Positions 17,626 to 27,355 of a stretch of 64,000 nucleotides of DNA are shown piece after piece. Position 1 is the first letter of the stretch. Each line of letters opens with the position of its first letter. The DNA comes from Arthrobacter sp. P2b (lineage in GTDB: Bacteria; Actinomycetota; Actinomycetes; Actinomycetales; Micrococcaceae). A model generated the notes under the pieces. It made no database searches. It saw nothing but the letters and a program-made list of their open reading frames with translations, and was not told the DNA's origin. The stretch lies in assembly GCF_900168295.1 (NCBI RefSeq), contig NZ_FVZL01000017.1, forward strand, positions 29,133-93,132, in the 5' to 3' direction. The translations under genes and the position numbers were made by a program.

Positions 17626-19122
17626 CTAGAGCGGGAAATCCGTCCTGTCCACGCCAACCACGCGGTCGCCGGTAAAGAAGCGTACGCCGTACTGGGGACC
17701 GTGGCCTCCAATACCGCTGGTACCCCAGAAACTCTGGCGCGAATTGCCGGCCAGGTCGCTCATGAACGTGCCGTTGATGCGGACTTCACCGGCACGAATA
17801 CGGGATGCCACGTCGATGGCCCGTGTTTCGTCACTGCCGAATACGTAGGCATCAAGACCGGTTGCCGGTCCGTTTGCATGGCTAAGCGCCTCTTCAACGG
17901 AATGCACGGAATGTACCGTGACCAGTGGCCCGAAGAGTTCTTCCGCGGCGGCTCCGGCCGGACATCCGACGATCATCCCCGGTGCCAGGAACCAGCCGTT
18001 AAGATCTGGTAGATCGCCGGCAGTGACCAGCGTTCCCCCCAGTTCGACGAGTCGATTCACTGCGGCTACCAAACCATCACGCTGCCGCTCAAACGCAAGG
18101 GGACCCACTTCCGTTGTCTCATCCAAGGCATTTCCGACCCGAAGCTTACTGAGTTCGAACTTCATAGCTTCAACGAAACGGTCGTGAACCGACCCGTCAA
18201 CCAGTACCTTGCCGGGCGCCTCGCACCACTGGCCATTGAGACGGGTCATGCCCTGCACAATGGACTGTGCCGCTGAGCTGACATCGGCATCATCCAGAAT
18301 GATCACGGGATTGTTGGATCCGAGCTCCATCTGCATGACAGCCAGATTGGACGCCGCAGCCTTCGCGACCGTTCGGCCTGCCGAATCGCCGCCTGTAAAC
18401 GAAAGAGCCTCGATGCGGGGATCCGAGGTCAGCAGTGATCCTGTCTCCGAATTCCCATGAACCAGTTGAAACGCGGCGCTCGGGTAATCGAGTTCGGTCA
18501 TGGCGGCGACGATCGATTCAGCGAAGAGCTGGCAACCTCCGGGGGCGTTCTCGGAGGGCTTGAGGATGACCGGGCAACCAGCCGCCATTGCTGCCGCCAC
18601 CTTGCCTACCACGGTGAAGGTTGGAGCATTCCAGGGGCCAACGATGAGGGCCGGGCCGAGCGCCTTGCGCAGGATGACCACAGACCGGTCACCGCCGTCA
18701 AGGGTCTCCGACTCGCCAAGCTGCTCCGCTTCAGCGATAGTTCCCCGGACTCTGTCCCCGAGTGCACCGGCAATCAGGCGAGTGGTCCGGATAGGGACTC
18801 CCGTGTTGATGCTGTCCTGCAGCGCGATTTCTTCGCTCTGAGCATCGAGAGATGCGGCTACCTTCGTCAGGAGCTTAAGACGGTCCCGGAGTTTGATGTC
18901 TTCAAGTTTCCCGGACTCGTGCAGTGTCGCCGCTGCGGCGAGTGCGCACTCGACGTCAGCCTTTCCGGTCTTTCGCATCGGCTGCCGGGGTTCGCCCGTA
19001 TTTGGGTTGGAAAGGTAGCGGCCGTTTTCGTCAAGCTGAAGCCATACGCCATCGACAAAGGAGCGTTGCTCGACAAGGTCGGGGGTGTTAGCGGTCAGTT
19101 GTGCTAGTCCTTCAGCAGTCAT
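17626..19122 (-). CDS. NAD(P)-dependent aldehyde dehydrogenase
   Basis: 498 residues of normal ALDH length. Visible: VGPWNAPTF (cofactor region), LKPSENAPG, SFTGGDSAGR, MELGSNNPVI with the catalytic Glu, and GQWCEAPGK with the catalytic Cys at about residue 299. The motif spacing is standard, but the catalytic loop is NGQWCEAPG instead of the usual GQxC plus ARS/ATR, so substrate preference may differ from common families. It follows the Zn-alcohol dehydrogenase gene by 206 bp on the same strand, which fits alcohol to aldehyde to acid oxidation. Confidence 0.88.
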   Translation of the reverse strand: MTAEGLAQLTANTPDLVEQRSFVDGVWLQLDENGRYLSNPNTGEPRQPMRKTGKADVECALAAAATLHESGKLEDIKLRDRLKLLTKVAASLDAQSEEIALQDSINTGVPIRTTRLIAGALGDRVRGTIAEAEQLGESETLDGGDRSVVILRKALGPALIVGPWNAPTFTVVGKVAAAMAAGCPVILKPSENAPGGCQLFAESIVAAMTELDYPSAAFQLVHGNSETGSLLTSDPRIEALSFTGGDSAGRTVAKAAASNLAVMQMELGSNNPVIILDDADVSSAAQSIVQGMTRLNGQWCEAPGKVLVDGSVHDRFVEAMKFELSKLRVGNALDETTEVGPLAFERQRDGLVAAVNRLVELGGTLVTAGDLPDLNGWFLAPGMIVGCPAGAAAEELFGPLVTVHSVHSVEEALSHANGPATGLDAYVFGSDETRAIDVASRIRAGEVRINGTFMSDLAGNSRQSFWGTSGIGGHGPQYGVRFFTGDRVVGVDRTDFPL

Positions 19123-19328
19123 TCAAGGTGCTCCTCTGGTTTTCGTTGTTGTCTTTGTCGTCCAGGACCAGCGACGGCAGGGGCTGGGCATTGACGTTTG
19201 ACCGTTTATGTTCGGGAGGATTTGCAGCGCCACGTTGCGCAGCTTTCGTTGCCGCGCTGGCCGTGGCGCAAATCAGACCGTGATCGGCTTAACAGTGAGC
19301 TGCCAAACGGTCTTCAAAGTTGTCCGGA

Positions 19329-20444
19329 TCACAGTTGCCTGTCGGTCATGTTCAGCACAACTCGGATCGTCGAGGCTTCCGCCATCGCTTCGAATCCCTC
19401 GTCGATACGTTCGAAGGGCAGTTCCTTGGTGACCATTGCGTCGAGATCCAGTCGGTTGTTCAGGTAGTGGTCCGTGAACATGTCGACGTCGCTGAGGAAC
19501 CTGTTCGCGCCCATGTAGGCGCCTTGCAGGTGTCGGTCGCCGTATACGAGTGCATCTGCGGGGATACGCAGTTCGGACCCTGTGGGCATGAGACCGAGGA
19601 TGGTGGCGGTTCCGTTCGGGCGCAGGAGCGAAAAGGCGAGTTCCGCTGTCTGGCTGCGGCCCACCGCCTCGATTGCATGGCTGACACCTTGGGGAAGAAG
19701 TGATCGGACCTGGATGAGTGTTTCTGTCGGGTCGGATGATGAGACAACAGTGTCCGTGGCACCGAAGTTGCGGGCGAGCTCCAGCTTCGCCGGCACTGCG
19801 TCAATGGCAATGATTCGTCGTGCCCCAGCCAACCTGGCACCTTGAATGGCCGCTATTCCGACACCGCCGCAACCGATTACGGCAACAGTATCCTCTGGCC
19901 CTACCTTTGCGCCGTGAATAACCGCGCCGACTCCTGTACTAATGCAGCAACCGAGAAGACACGCCACCTGGGGAGGCAGATCCGAGCCGACCACTGCAAC
20001 GGATGCCTCCTTCACGAGGAAGGCCTCTGCAAATGCGCCGATACCGCCGAGCGACTCAACGCTTGATCCATCAGGTGAGAGCAGCCTGGGTCGCTGCCGC
20101 TCACGCATCGAGTCGACTCGTTCGCACTGGGTCGGGCGCCCGCTTATGCAGTTGCGGCATGCCCCGCAGGAGGGGGTGACCGTTGCCACGACCCTTTCAC
20201 CAGTCTTAATTCTTGTGACTGCAGAACCGACGCGCTCGACAATGCCTGCGACTTCATGCCCGAGGACCACCGGCAGGGAGATATCCAGCGACCCCTTCAG
20301 ATAGTGCAGATCGCTATGGCAAAGGCCCACTCGCTCGGTCCGGATGAGAACCTCATTGTCCTCCGGATCATCAAGCAGCAGTTCGCGGATCTGAAGAGGG
20401 GCTCCGGGCTTTTCCAGCACGGCGGCAAGAATCGGTGTAGTCAC
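19329..20444 (-). CDS. Zinc-dependent alcohol dehydrogenase (MDR family)
   Basis: 371 residues. Catalytic-zinc region CHSDLHYLKG and GHEVAGIV; structural-zinc Cys cluster in CGACRNCISGRPTQC (C-x2-C-x2-C-x7-C); Rossmann motif VIGCGGVGIAAIQGARLAGA. The sequence belongs to the long-chain Zn class of MDR dehydrogenases, near the actinobacterial NDMA-dependent or class III-like enzymes. It oxidises a primary alcohol to an aldehyde with NAD in the cytoplasm. It sits between the aminotransferase and the aldehyde dehydrogenase genes, in a five-gene minus-strand set. Confidence 0.9.
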   Translation of the reverse strand: MTTPILAAVLEKPGAPLQIRELLLDDPEDNEVLIRTERVGLCHSDLHYLKGSLDISLPVVLGHEVAGIVERVGSAVTRIKTGERVVATVTPSCGACRNCISGRPTQCERVDSMRERQRPRLLSPDGSSVESLGGIGAFAEAFLVKEASVAVVGSDLPPQVACLLGCCISTGVGAVIHGAKVGPEDTVAVIGCGGVGIAAIQGARLAGARRIIAIDAVPAKLELARNFGATDTVVSSSDPTETLIQVRSLLPQGVSHAIEAVGRSQTAELAFSLLRPNGTATILGLMPTGSELRIPADALVYGDRHLQGAYMGANRFLSDVDMFTDHYLNNRLDLDAMVTKELPFERIDEGFEAMAEASTIRVVLNMTDRQL

Positions 20445-20595
20445 TTGGCTTCCTTGGTGGTTGAGGAGCTGGCAGATGGGTCGCTTCGACCATCTTCAGC
20501 CCTGCTCGAGTTTCAAAAGTGTGTGGACGGAACAGCCTTTACGAGCACTATGTGCAACCTGACCAGCGCGGACGTTGGAACGGCCGGGATCAGTG

Positions 20596-21978
20596 TCAGC
20601 TTCCGGTTCCAACTCGGGATCCATGCCGGTTCTCACCTACAGCGGCCCAGCGCTTAACGTGACGTTCCATGGCGCGGAGGGCTTTTTCCAGCTTCGCCAG
20701 CAGTTCCCGTGTCTCCTCTTCGGTGATCACCAAGGGCGGGGACAGAATCACGGCATTGTTCAGCGGGGCGATCCCGGCCGGGTAGACAAGGAGCCCTTGG
20801 TCCAGGCATTCATCGACGAATAGGCCAGCCGCTCCCAGCGCAGGATCGGGTGCCTGCTTGCTTTCCTGGTCCATAACGAACTCGAAGCCCCAGAGCAGGC
20901 CCCGCCCACGGACGTCGGCGATGCAGCGGTACCTTGTTGCCAGGGAGAGCAGACCCTCTTCAAGCTGCTTCCCCCGTTGCCGGACGTTCGCGAGGATATC
21001 CTCGCGTTCCATGAAGTCCAGGACCGCCAGGCAGGTCGCTGCCCCCAGTGGGTTCCCCGAGAAGGTGTGCCCGAACGGAGCGACGCCGCTGCCCTCTCTG
21101 AGCGCCTCGACGATGTGGCTCCGCAGCAGGACGCCCGCAACAGGGGAGTATCCGGCACTCATTCCTTTGCCGATAAGAAGAAGGTCCGGCACGACGTCCT
21201 CGTAGGAACTCGCGAACCAGTCGCCCGTGCGCCCCATTCCCGTGATGACCTCATCGATGATCAGCAGCACGTCCAGCCGATCACAAATGTCGCGAAGGCG
21301 GGCGAAGTAGCCGGCCGGCGGCGTCAGGACCCCGCCGGCGGCTCCTACGATTGGTTCGACGATGACTGCCGCGACTGTGCCGGGGTCCTCGTTCTGAATG
21401 GCGTCTTCGAAGGCTTTCGCAGCCCGCGCAGCGTACACTTCCTCGCTCTCGCCTAGCAGGGCGAAGCGGTAGGCGTAGGCCGGCGGGGCGAAGGAGAACG
21501 CATGGAGCAAGGATCCGTAGTCGGGGCGGCGTGCTGCATGCCCGGACATCGACAGGGCGCCCATTGTCATGCCGTGATAGCTGATGGTCCTGCCAAGGAT
21601 TTTGACTTTGCCTGGGAGCTCCCTTTCGCGCCAGTAGCTCACTGCGGTGCGGATGGCGTATTCGGATGCTTCGGACCCGCTATTGACGAAAAACGCCATA
21701 TCGAGGTCCCCGGGAGCGATGTCGGTGAGCCGGCGGGCGAGTTCTTCAGCGGGCTGGTTGGTGAACTGGGTTCTATACGTAAAAGCTACGCGGCGGCACT
21801 GTTCTTTCACCGCCTCCGCAATTTCGTCCACGCCGTGACCAATGCTGGCGGTCATGGCGCCGCTTGAACCATCCAGGTACTGGCGCCCTTCCGTGTCATA
21901 CAGGAAGATGCCTTCGCCGTAGGCAACTGTCGGGTACTTCTTGTCGATGATTTGCTTCAACAGTGCGCTGTCGGAAAT
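20596..21978 (-). CDS. Class III PLP-dependent aminotransferase (probable ATT start)
   Basis: About 460 residues. PLP motifs: NSGSEASEYAIR, SYHGMT, LLIIDEVITGMGRTG and the Schiff-base Lys in LLIGKGMSAGYSPVAG at about residue 269; GHTFSGNPLG follows. The family includes omega-amino acid:pyruvate and GABA-type transaminases. A TTG at 21960 would be the first standard start, but a strong AGGAG (21985-21989) lies 24 nt from it and exactly 6 nt from an in-frame ATT at 21978; an in-frame stop just above excludes longer forms. The ATT (giving a protein beginning SDSALLKQ after Met) is therefore preferred. Confidence 0.85.
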   Translation of the reverse strand: MSDSALLKQIIDKKYPTVAYGEGIFLYDTEGRQYLDGSSGAMTASIGHGVDEIAEAVKEQCRRVAFTYRTQFTNQPAEELARRLTDIAPGDLDMAFFVNSGSEASEYAIRTAVSYWRERELPGKVKILGRTISYHGMTMGALSMSGHAARRPDYGSLLHAFSFAPPAYAYRFALLGESEEVYAARAAKAFEDAIQNEDPGTVAAVIVEPIVGAAGGVLTPPAGYFARLRDICDRLDVLLIIDEVITGMGRTGDWFASSYEDVVPDLLLIGKGMSAGYSPVAGVLLRSHIVEALREGSGVAPFGHTFSGNPLGAATCLAVLDFMEREDILANVRQRGKQLEEGLLSLATRYRCIADVRGRGLLWGFEFVMDQESKQAPDPALGAAGLFVDECLDQGLLVYPAGIAPLNNAVILSPPLVITEEETRELLAKLEKALRAMERHVKRWAAVGENRHGSRVGTGS

Positions 21979-22164
21979 GGGAAGCTCCTAAATATCGGCA
22001 GCTGCTCTCGCAGCTCACTATCTGCAGTGACGGGTGGGGAAATCTCTGGAAGATCTTTTGTCCATGGGCGCGAGTGGCCGGCCGCGCCTTGCGCAGCCGG
22101 CCACCATTACCGTCGTTCCCAAGAAGGCTCGTGCGACGGCGGCTACGGAGATGAGTCTTTGTTC

Positions 22165-23661
22165 CTAAATCCCTGCGGAACTTTCTTCGCTGCTGGAACC
22201 TGCCGGGATCAGTGCGGCATACGTCGCCGGCCGCTTGGATCGCATAACCAGCGCGGTAGTCACGCCGCCCAGGAAGAGTGCAGCCATGAGCGTCAACAGT
22301 ATTCCCGCCGCCAAGTCGCCGCCGACGAGAAGCCCGAAGTTCTGAAGGACCAGAAAGACAATTCCCCCGAGTCCGAGAAGGGCAAGCGCGGGGGCCAGCA
22401 ACGTGCCCCAGACCTTCTTGTTGTGTGCATTCCTCCGGAAGAACACGATCACCGCGAGTGACGTGAGAGCCATCAGAACAACGATGCCCAATGTGGCCGA
22501 GCCTGAGAACCAGGTGTAGGCCTGCGTTACCGGGTCGAGCCCGATGATCGCCTCGACACCAAGCAGTGCTATCGCAACTACCGAGACGATCAAGGCTGCC
22601 CTGGATGGAGCGTGGTGACGTGGGTGGATTGCACCAAGTCCAGACGGAAGAACACCTTGCGTACCAAGGGTAAAGAGGTACCGGGTCAGTACGTTCTGGA
22701 AGGTGAGGATGCAGGCGAAAAGGCTGGTGATGAGGAAAACCTGGAGCAGAGTGGCAAGGAGCGGGGACACGTACTGTCCCGCGAGCCCTACAACAATGCT
22801 GGTGGGGTCGTTCGTCGCGACTTCGACTATCTGGCTGCTTCCGACTCCCGCCTGGAGTGCCCAGGCAGTGAAAGTGTAGAAGATGCCGACGCCGATAACG
22901 GCGATATAGGTTGCCCGCGGGATAGTGCGGTCGGGGTCACGTGCTTCGTTCCGGAAGACGGCGGTGGCCTCAAAGCCGATGAATGAGAAGAAGGCAAACA
23001 TGACGCCCAGAGGCGGGACACCTTCACCCAAACGCGCGGGGGACAGCGAGTCAGCACTCAACCCTTCCGCGCCGCCGTGGACAATCACCCCGATGTTTAC
23101 TGCCAGCAGAACGACTGTTTCGATGACCAGGACCACGCCCAGCACCTTGGCGGAGAGCTCGACGTCCCGGTATGCAAGAGCACCGCAGGTTGCCATCAGC
23201 ACCAGACTGCACAGCCACCAGGGAAGTTCCGGGCCGCCCAGATCGTGAACCGTGGTCTGGGCCGCTGACCCCAGGTATGAACACAGCGCAAGAAACAGCA
23301 GCAAGTATGTTCCGAGCGCAAAAGTGGCAGCCCCCATGCCAACACCTCGGCCCAGCCCCGTTTGGATGTAGGAATAGAATGCTCCAGCATTTTTTACAAA
23401 GGGCGTCATCCTCGTAAAACCAACGGCAAACAGAAACAGAATAGCGGTCGCGATAAGGAAGAACAGCGGACCGCCCGTGCTTCCCGATGCAGAAACGACA
23501 ACAGGCCAGCCAGCCACGACAGCTGTCATGGGCGCAGCTCCCGCCACAACCATGAACACAATCGACCGGACTCCCAGGCCCCTGCTGAGCAAGCGGTCTG
23601 GGCTCAAGATTCCGTTGGGTCCCGCATCCACCGGCTCAAATTTAACATCTTTAGTTGCCAT
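22165..23661 (-). CDS. APC-superfamily amino acid/amine permease
   Basis: 498 residues from ATG 23661, preceded by AGGAGGG; longer in-frame starts lack such a site. About 12 hydrophobic helices. The first carries the APC signature (GVRSIVFMVVAGAAPMTAVVAGWPVV), followed by GFTRMTPFVKNAGAFYSYIQTGLGRGVG and FFSFIGFEATAVFRNEARDPDRTIPRA, typical of amino acid/polyamine antiporter-type transporters. First gene of the minus-strand catabolic block and divergent from the aldehyde dehydrogenase at 24073; likely imports the amine or amino acid substrate. Confidence 0.9.
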   Translation of the reverse strand: MATKDVKFEPVDAGPNGILSPDRLLSRGLGVRSIVFMVVAGAAPMTAVVAGWPVVVSASGSTGGPLFFLIATAILFLFAVGFTRMTPFVKNAGAFYSYIQTGLGRGVGMGAATFALGTYLLLFLALCSYLGSAAQTTVHDLGGPELPWWLCSLVLMATCGALAYRDVELSAKVLGVVLVIETVVLLAVNIGVIVHGGAEGLSADSLSPARLGEGVPPLGVMFAFFSFIGFEATAVFRNEARDPDRTIPRATYIAVIGVGIFYTFTAWALQAGVGSSQIVEVATNDPTSIVVGLAGQYVSPLLATLLQVFLITSLFACILTFQNVLTRYLFTLGTQGVLPSGLGAIHPRHHAPSRAALIVSVVAIALLGVEAIIGLDPVTQAYTWFSGSATLGIVVLMALTSLAVIVFFRRNAHNKKVWGTLLAPALALLGLGGIVFLVLQNFGLLVGGDLAAGILLTLMAALFLGGVTTALVMRSKRPATYAALIPAGSSSEESSAGI

Positions 23662-23914
23662 TCGTCCCTCCTGGACGTAGAAGCTGAGTGTCATCGCGAT
23701 GCCTTCGACAAGGCGGAATTGAGCGGCATCGCGGAACCCACAATCGGGCCGGCCCCCTTGCCGAACGTCACTGTGAGTTGGATTACAGCGTAGGAGTTGC
23801 CCCAGAGTTTGCGGTGTTGAGCCTGCACATACATCCGTCCTGCGCATGGTCTTGATGCACAGCTATTCGCTGGCAAAAGAATGGACGCGGTCCTATGAAC
23901 GAGGAGTTTATGGA

Positions 23915-23931
23915 ATGTGCACCGCGCACAT
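23915..23931. promoter_or_regulatory. Operator 1: ATGTGC-N5-GCACAT
   Basis: Perfect 6+6 palindrome with spacer ACCGC, 142 bp before the aldehyde dehydrogenase ATG and in the divergent gap to the permease. It is followed by TACAGCT, shared with the site at 40630. The rest of the 23662-24072 gap holds no gene. Confidence 0.7.
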
Positions 23932-24072
23932 ACAGCTACTTATCGTGGTGCTCCCAGCACTCGCTGGCCGCAGTTTCCTCAGGCATTGTCGGAACTAACG
24001 GAGCTTCCCAGAGTCCATACGGGACTAGGAAATTTTCGACAAACCCCACTTCTCCTGAAGGAGCACCCGATT

Positions 24073-25440
24073 ATGAGCAGCGTTATTTCGGTCTACAACC
24101 CCGCTACAGAAGAACAGATAGGCGAGGTGCCCGCCTACGACCTGCCGGACGTAAATGCAGCGGTCGAACGCGCAGGGGCCGCCCAGCGCGCCTGGGTCCG
24201 CAAGCCACTGGCTGAACGCCGTGATGCCCTCTGGGCTATTGCCGATGCTGTCATCGCTCACAGCGACGAACTGGCCTTGCTCGAATCCACCGACGTTGGT
24301 AAGCCATTGGCGGCGGCCCGACAGGAAGTTCTTGGTGTCGCCGAGTGCTTCAAGTACTACGCCGGAACGGTGGACAAGATCCTCGGGGACACCATTCCGG
24401 TCGATGGCGGCGTCAGCATGACTTTCCGCGAGCCGCTGGGTGTTGTGGCCGTAATTGCCCCGTGGAACTTCCCTCTGCCTATCGCATCCTGGAGTATCGC
24501 CCCGGCTCTGGCCAGCGGTAATTCGGTAATTGTGAAACCCGCGGCCCTTACCCCCCTGTCAACTGTCCGATTTGGTGAGATCGTGAAGGAACTGGGCGTC
24601 GTCGGGGACGCGCTTCAGGTTCTCACTGGTTCGGGCGCCCGGATCGGCAATGCCCTCGCTGAACACCCGGATGTTAGCAAGATAAGTTTTACTGGTTCCA
24701 CCGAGGTCGGCCGGTCCATCGTCCAGGCGGCTTCAACGACGATGAAAAGGGTTTCTCTTGAGCTCGGCGGGAAGTCCGCCAGTATCGTCTACAACGACGT
24801 TGACCTCGCCAAGTGTCTGCAGGCAGCCCCGATGTCGGTCTTCGACAACACGGGCCAGGACTGCTGTGCACGCAGCCGCTTTCTCGTGCAGCGGGGAATC
24901 TTCGACGAGTTCGTTGAGGGATTCATCGAGACTACGCGTGCACTGAAAATCGGTAACCCGCTGGACGGCAAGACCAATCTGGGACCTCTGGTATCGGCTG
25001 CCCACCGCGACACCGTTTCCAGCTTCCTCGAAAACGGTCTCAACGTCGTCACCGCCGGTGAAGCACCGGATGGCCCCGGCTTCTGGATGGCGCCCAGAAT
25101 CGTCATCGCCCCGGACCCCAAGAGCCGGGTGGCAACCGATGAAATTTTCGGCCCCATCGCCTCGGTGATTCCCTTCGACACCGAAGAGGAAGCCATCGCG
25201 CTGGCCAACAACTCAATTTACGGCCTGAGCGGCTCCATCTGGACCAACGATGTCGGACAGGCCCTGCGGACGGCGCGGGCACTTGAGTCCGGGACTCTGT
25301 CGGTCAACTCAAACTCATCCATTCGAATCCAGACACCTTATGGCGGCTTCAAACAGTCAGGCATCGGCCGCGGACTGGGCCAGGCTGCCATCGAGGCATA
25401 CACCGAACTCAAGACCGTATTTGTAAGGACAGAACCGTGA
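24073..25440 (+). CDS. NAD-dependent aldehyde dehydrogenase (succinate-semialdehyde/aminoaldehyde type)
   Basis: 455 residues from ATG 24073, with GAAGGAG upstream; a longer frame begins at 23917 but includes the operator. Motifs: VIAPWNFPL, VKPAALTPLS, SFTGSTEVGR, SLELGGKSA (catalytic Glu) and GQDCCARSR with the catalytic Cys at about residue 262-263. It resembles gamma-aminobutyraldehyde or succinate-semialdehyde dehydrogenases of amine catabolism. First gene of the rightward island and downstream of operator 1. The stop overlaps the diflavin reductase GTG by 4 bp. Confidence 0.9.
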   Translation: MSSVISVYNPATEEQIGEVPAYDLPDVNAAVERAGAAQRAWVRKPLAERRDALWAIADAVIAHSDELALLESTDVGKPLAAARQEVLGVAECFKYYAGTVDKILGDTIPVDGGVSMTFREPLGVVAVIAPWNFPLPIASWSIAPALASGNSVIVKPAALTPLSTVRFGEIVKELGVVGDALQVLTGSGARIGNALAEHPDVSKISFTGSTEVGRSIVQAASTTMKRVSLELGGKSASIVYNDVDLAKCLQAAPMSVFDNTGQDCCARSRFLVQRGIFDEFVEGFIETTRALKIGNPLDGKTNLGPLVSAAHRDTVSSFLENGLNVVTAGEAPDGPGFWMAPRIVIAPDPKSRVATDEIFGPIASVIPFDTEEEAIALANNSIYGLSGSIWTNDVGQALRTARALESGTLSVNSNSSIRIQTPYGGFKQSGIGRGLGQAAIEAYTELKTVFVRTEP

Positions 25441-27143
25441 CAACTGACACAGGGGAGCTGGTTCGGACCAACCAAGGCACCTCATCCGAAGTATCCAGTG
25501 AGACAGGTACCGCCGTGCAGACCCTCAGCGTCCTCTACGGCAGCCAGACCGGGAACGCTGAGTTCCTTGCGTCCAAGATCGTGGACAAGGCAAACGGCCA
25601 GGGTTACGCAGCCGAGCTTATGAGCCTGGACATGCTGACCCCGCAAGATGCGGCACGCAAGGATCGCCTGTTGATAGTTACCGCCACACACGACAACGGC
25701 CACATGCCGGACAATGCGCAACCGTTTTGGGACCAGCTTCAAAGCGCCGGTTCAGACCTCTTCAAGGACGTTCCCTTCGCAGTCCTTGCCATTGGCGACT
25801 CCATGTACGAAGACTTCTGCAAAGCCGGCAGCGATCTTGACGAGCGCCTTGGCGAACTCGGCGGCAAGAGAATCCTTGACCGCCTCGACTGCGATGTCGA
25901 CTATGACCTGACGTCAGGCAAGTGGATCAGGGGCATGCTTGAGACCTTCAAGACAGTTGTTCCCAAGAAGCGAGACAACAACCCGGAAGACTCCACTGTT
26001 CCAGGAGCAAACCCCGCCGAGCAGCCCAAAGGCACACGCCGGGAACCTAACACTGCCACCGTCGTCGAGGCCCGCCTCCTCAGCGCTCCAGAGTCCGAAA
26101 AAGAGGTCTGGCACTATGAGCTTGAGGTCAGCGGCGACAGCCGCAACTACCGGCCAGGTGACTCACTTGCCGTAATCCCCACCAACTCCATCGAACTCGT
26201 GGAAGACCTCCTCGGATTCCTTGGCCTCGCGGGCAGCGAGGTATTCGGTGAAGACGGCAAGACCGTACGCGAGACGCTTCAAAACGACTATGAGCTTCGG
26301 CTGCCCCATCTGGGCATCGTGGCCTGGCTCGTCGAAAATCTCGCCCCGGATCATCCCGTGCGGAACCTGGTCGAGTCCGGTGACCGCAATGCGCTGGAGG
26401 ACTGGCTGTGGGGACGGGACATGCTGGACGTGCTGCAGGAAACCCGGACAACGGATGTCGATCCCGGCGAGTTCCTCTCAATGCTGAGGCCCCTGCAGCA
26501 CCGGTCGTACTCCATTGCCTCCAGTCCCCTCGCTGACGGCGACCGCGTCCACTTGACGGTCTCCACTGTGCAATACGAGACCGCCGGCCGCCGGCACTCG
26601 GGTGCATGCAGCGGATTCCTCCAGTCCGCCGCGCAGACCAAGACAACCATAAAAGTCTTCCCGTTGCCGGCGCACGAGTTCCACCTGCCCCACGACAACT
26701 CAGCTGACGTGATCATGGTCGGTCCGGGCGTCGGAGTTGCCCCGTTCCGTGGCTTCCTCCGTGACCGCGAAGTCTCACAAGCCCGGGGACGAAACTGGCT
26801 GTTCTTCGGGGACCGCCATGAAAAGCCTTCCTGGCTTTATCAGGAGGAGATGGAAGAACTGCAAAGCAACGGCGCGCTGAACCGCCTCAGCGTGGCTTTC
26901 TCCCGGGATCAACAGGGCAAGGTCTATGTCCAGGACCGGATCCGCGAAGAAGGAGAAGACATCTTTGCCTGGCTATCGGGTGGAGCCTCGGTCTATGTGT
27001 GCGGCGGCAAACAAATAGCACCTGACATCGACGAAGCCCTGCTGGCGGTGCTCAGAAGCCACGGCGCAATGACCCCCGAAAAGGCGCACGATTACCTGCA
27101 GTCCCTGAAGAGCGAAGGACGTTACGTCAAGGACGTCTACTAG
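25437..27143 (+). CDS. Diflavin NADPH reductase (CysJ/P450-reductase type)
   Basis: 568 residues. N-terminal flavodoxin domain (about 28-170) with FMN loop SVLYGSQTGNAEF; FAD-binding region with RSYSIASSP at about residue 355; NADPH-binding GPGVGVAPFRGFLRDR and YVCGGKQIA; C-terminal aromatic end YVKDVY. This is the full FMN-FAD-NADPH architecture of sulfite reductase alpha subunits and cytochrome P450 reductases. No sulfite reductase partner is present, while a P450 lies 3 kb downstream. It starts with GTG in a 4-bp overlap with the aldehyde dehydrogenase. Confidence 0.92.
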   Translation: MTTDTGELVRTNQGTSSEVSSETGTAVQTLSVLYGSQTGNAEFLASKIVDKANGQGYAAELMSLDMLTPQDAARKDRLLIVTATHDNGHMPDNAQPFWDQLQSAGSDLFKDVPFAVLAIGDSMYEDFCKAGSDLDERLGELGGKRILDRLDCDVDYDLTSGKWIRGMLETFKTVVPKKRDNNPEDSTVPGANPAEQPKGTRREPNTATVVEARLLSAPESEKEVWHYELEVSGDSRNYRPGDSLAVIPTNSIELVEDLLGFLGLAGSEVFGEDGKTVRETLQNDYELRLPHLGIVAWLVENLAPDHPVRNLVESGDRNALEDWLWGRDMLDVLQETRTTDVDPGEFLSMLRPLQHRSYSIASSPLADGDRVHLTVSTVQYETAGRRHSGACSGFLQSAAQTKTTIKVFPLPAHEFHLPHDNSADVIMVGPGVGVAPFRGFLRDREVSQARGRNWLFFGDRHEKPSWLYQEEMEELQSNGALNRLSVAFSRDQQGKVYVQDRIREEGEDIFAWLSGGASVYVCGGKQIAPDIDEALLAVLRSHGAMTPEKAHDYLQSLKSEGRYVKDVY

Positions 27144-27273
27144 GCCCCGCTCGACCTGCCCAGCACCATGGCTTTCGTGTCCTGGGTACTGGGCAGAACA
27201 CGGAAAAGCCTTGGCCTGCCTACCGCACAGGAATGTGACCTGGCTTACCGAATGCATGTAGCCGGCAATCATG

Positions 27274-27290
27274 ATGTGCACCTTGCACAT
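27274..27290. promoter_or_regulatory. Operator 2: ATGTGC-N5-GCACAT
   Basis: Perfect palindrome with spacer ACCTT in the 27144-27355 gap, 66 bp before the GTG at 27356. It implies that the glutamine-synthetase-like gene starts its own transcript although the preceding genes point the same way. Confidence 0.7.
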
Positions 27291-27355
27291 ACGCCAAAAG
27301 GACCCCGCTCTTAGTGTTTTTAGTAACCAATATCAATGAGGATAAGAGGTACATA

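Noticed and set aside
25437..27143. Sulfite reductase flavoprotein of sulfur assimilation
   Set aside because: The domain order fits, but no haemoprotein subunit or sulfur genes are nearby, whereas a P450 is; left as diflavin reductase.
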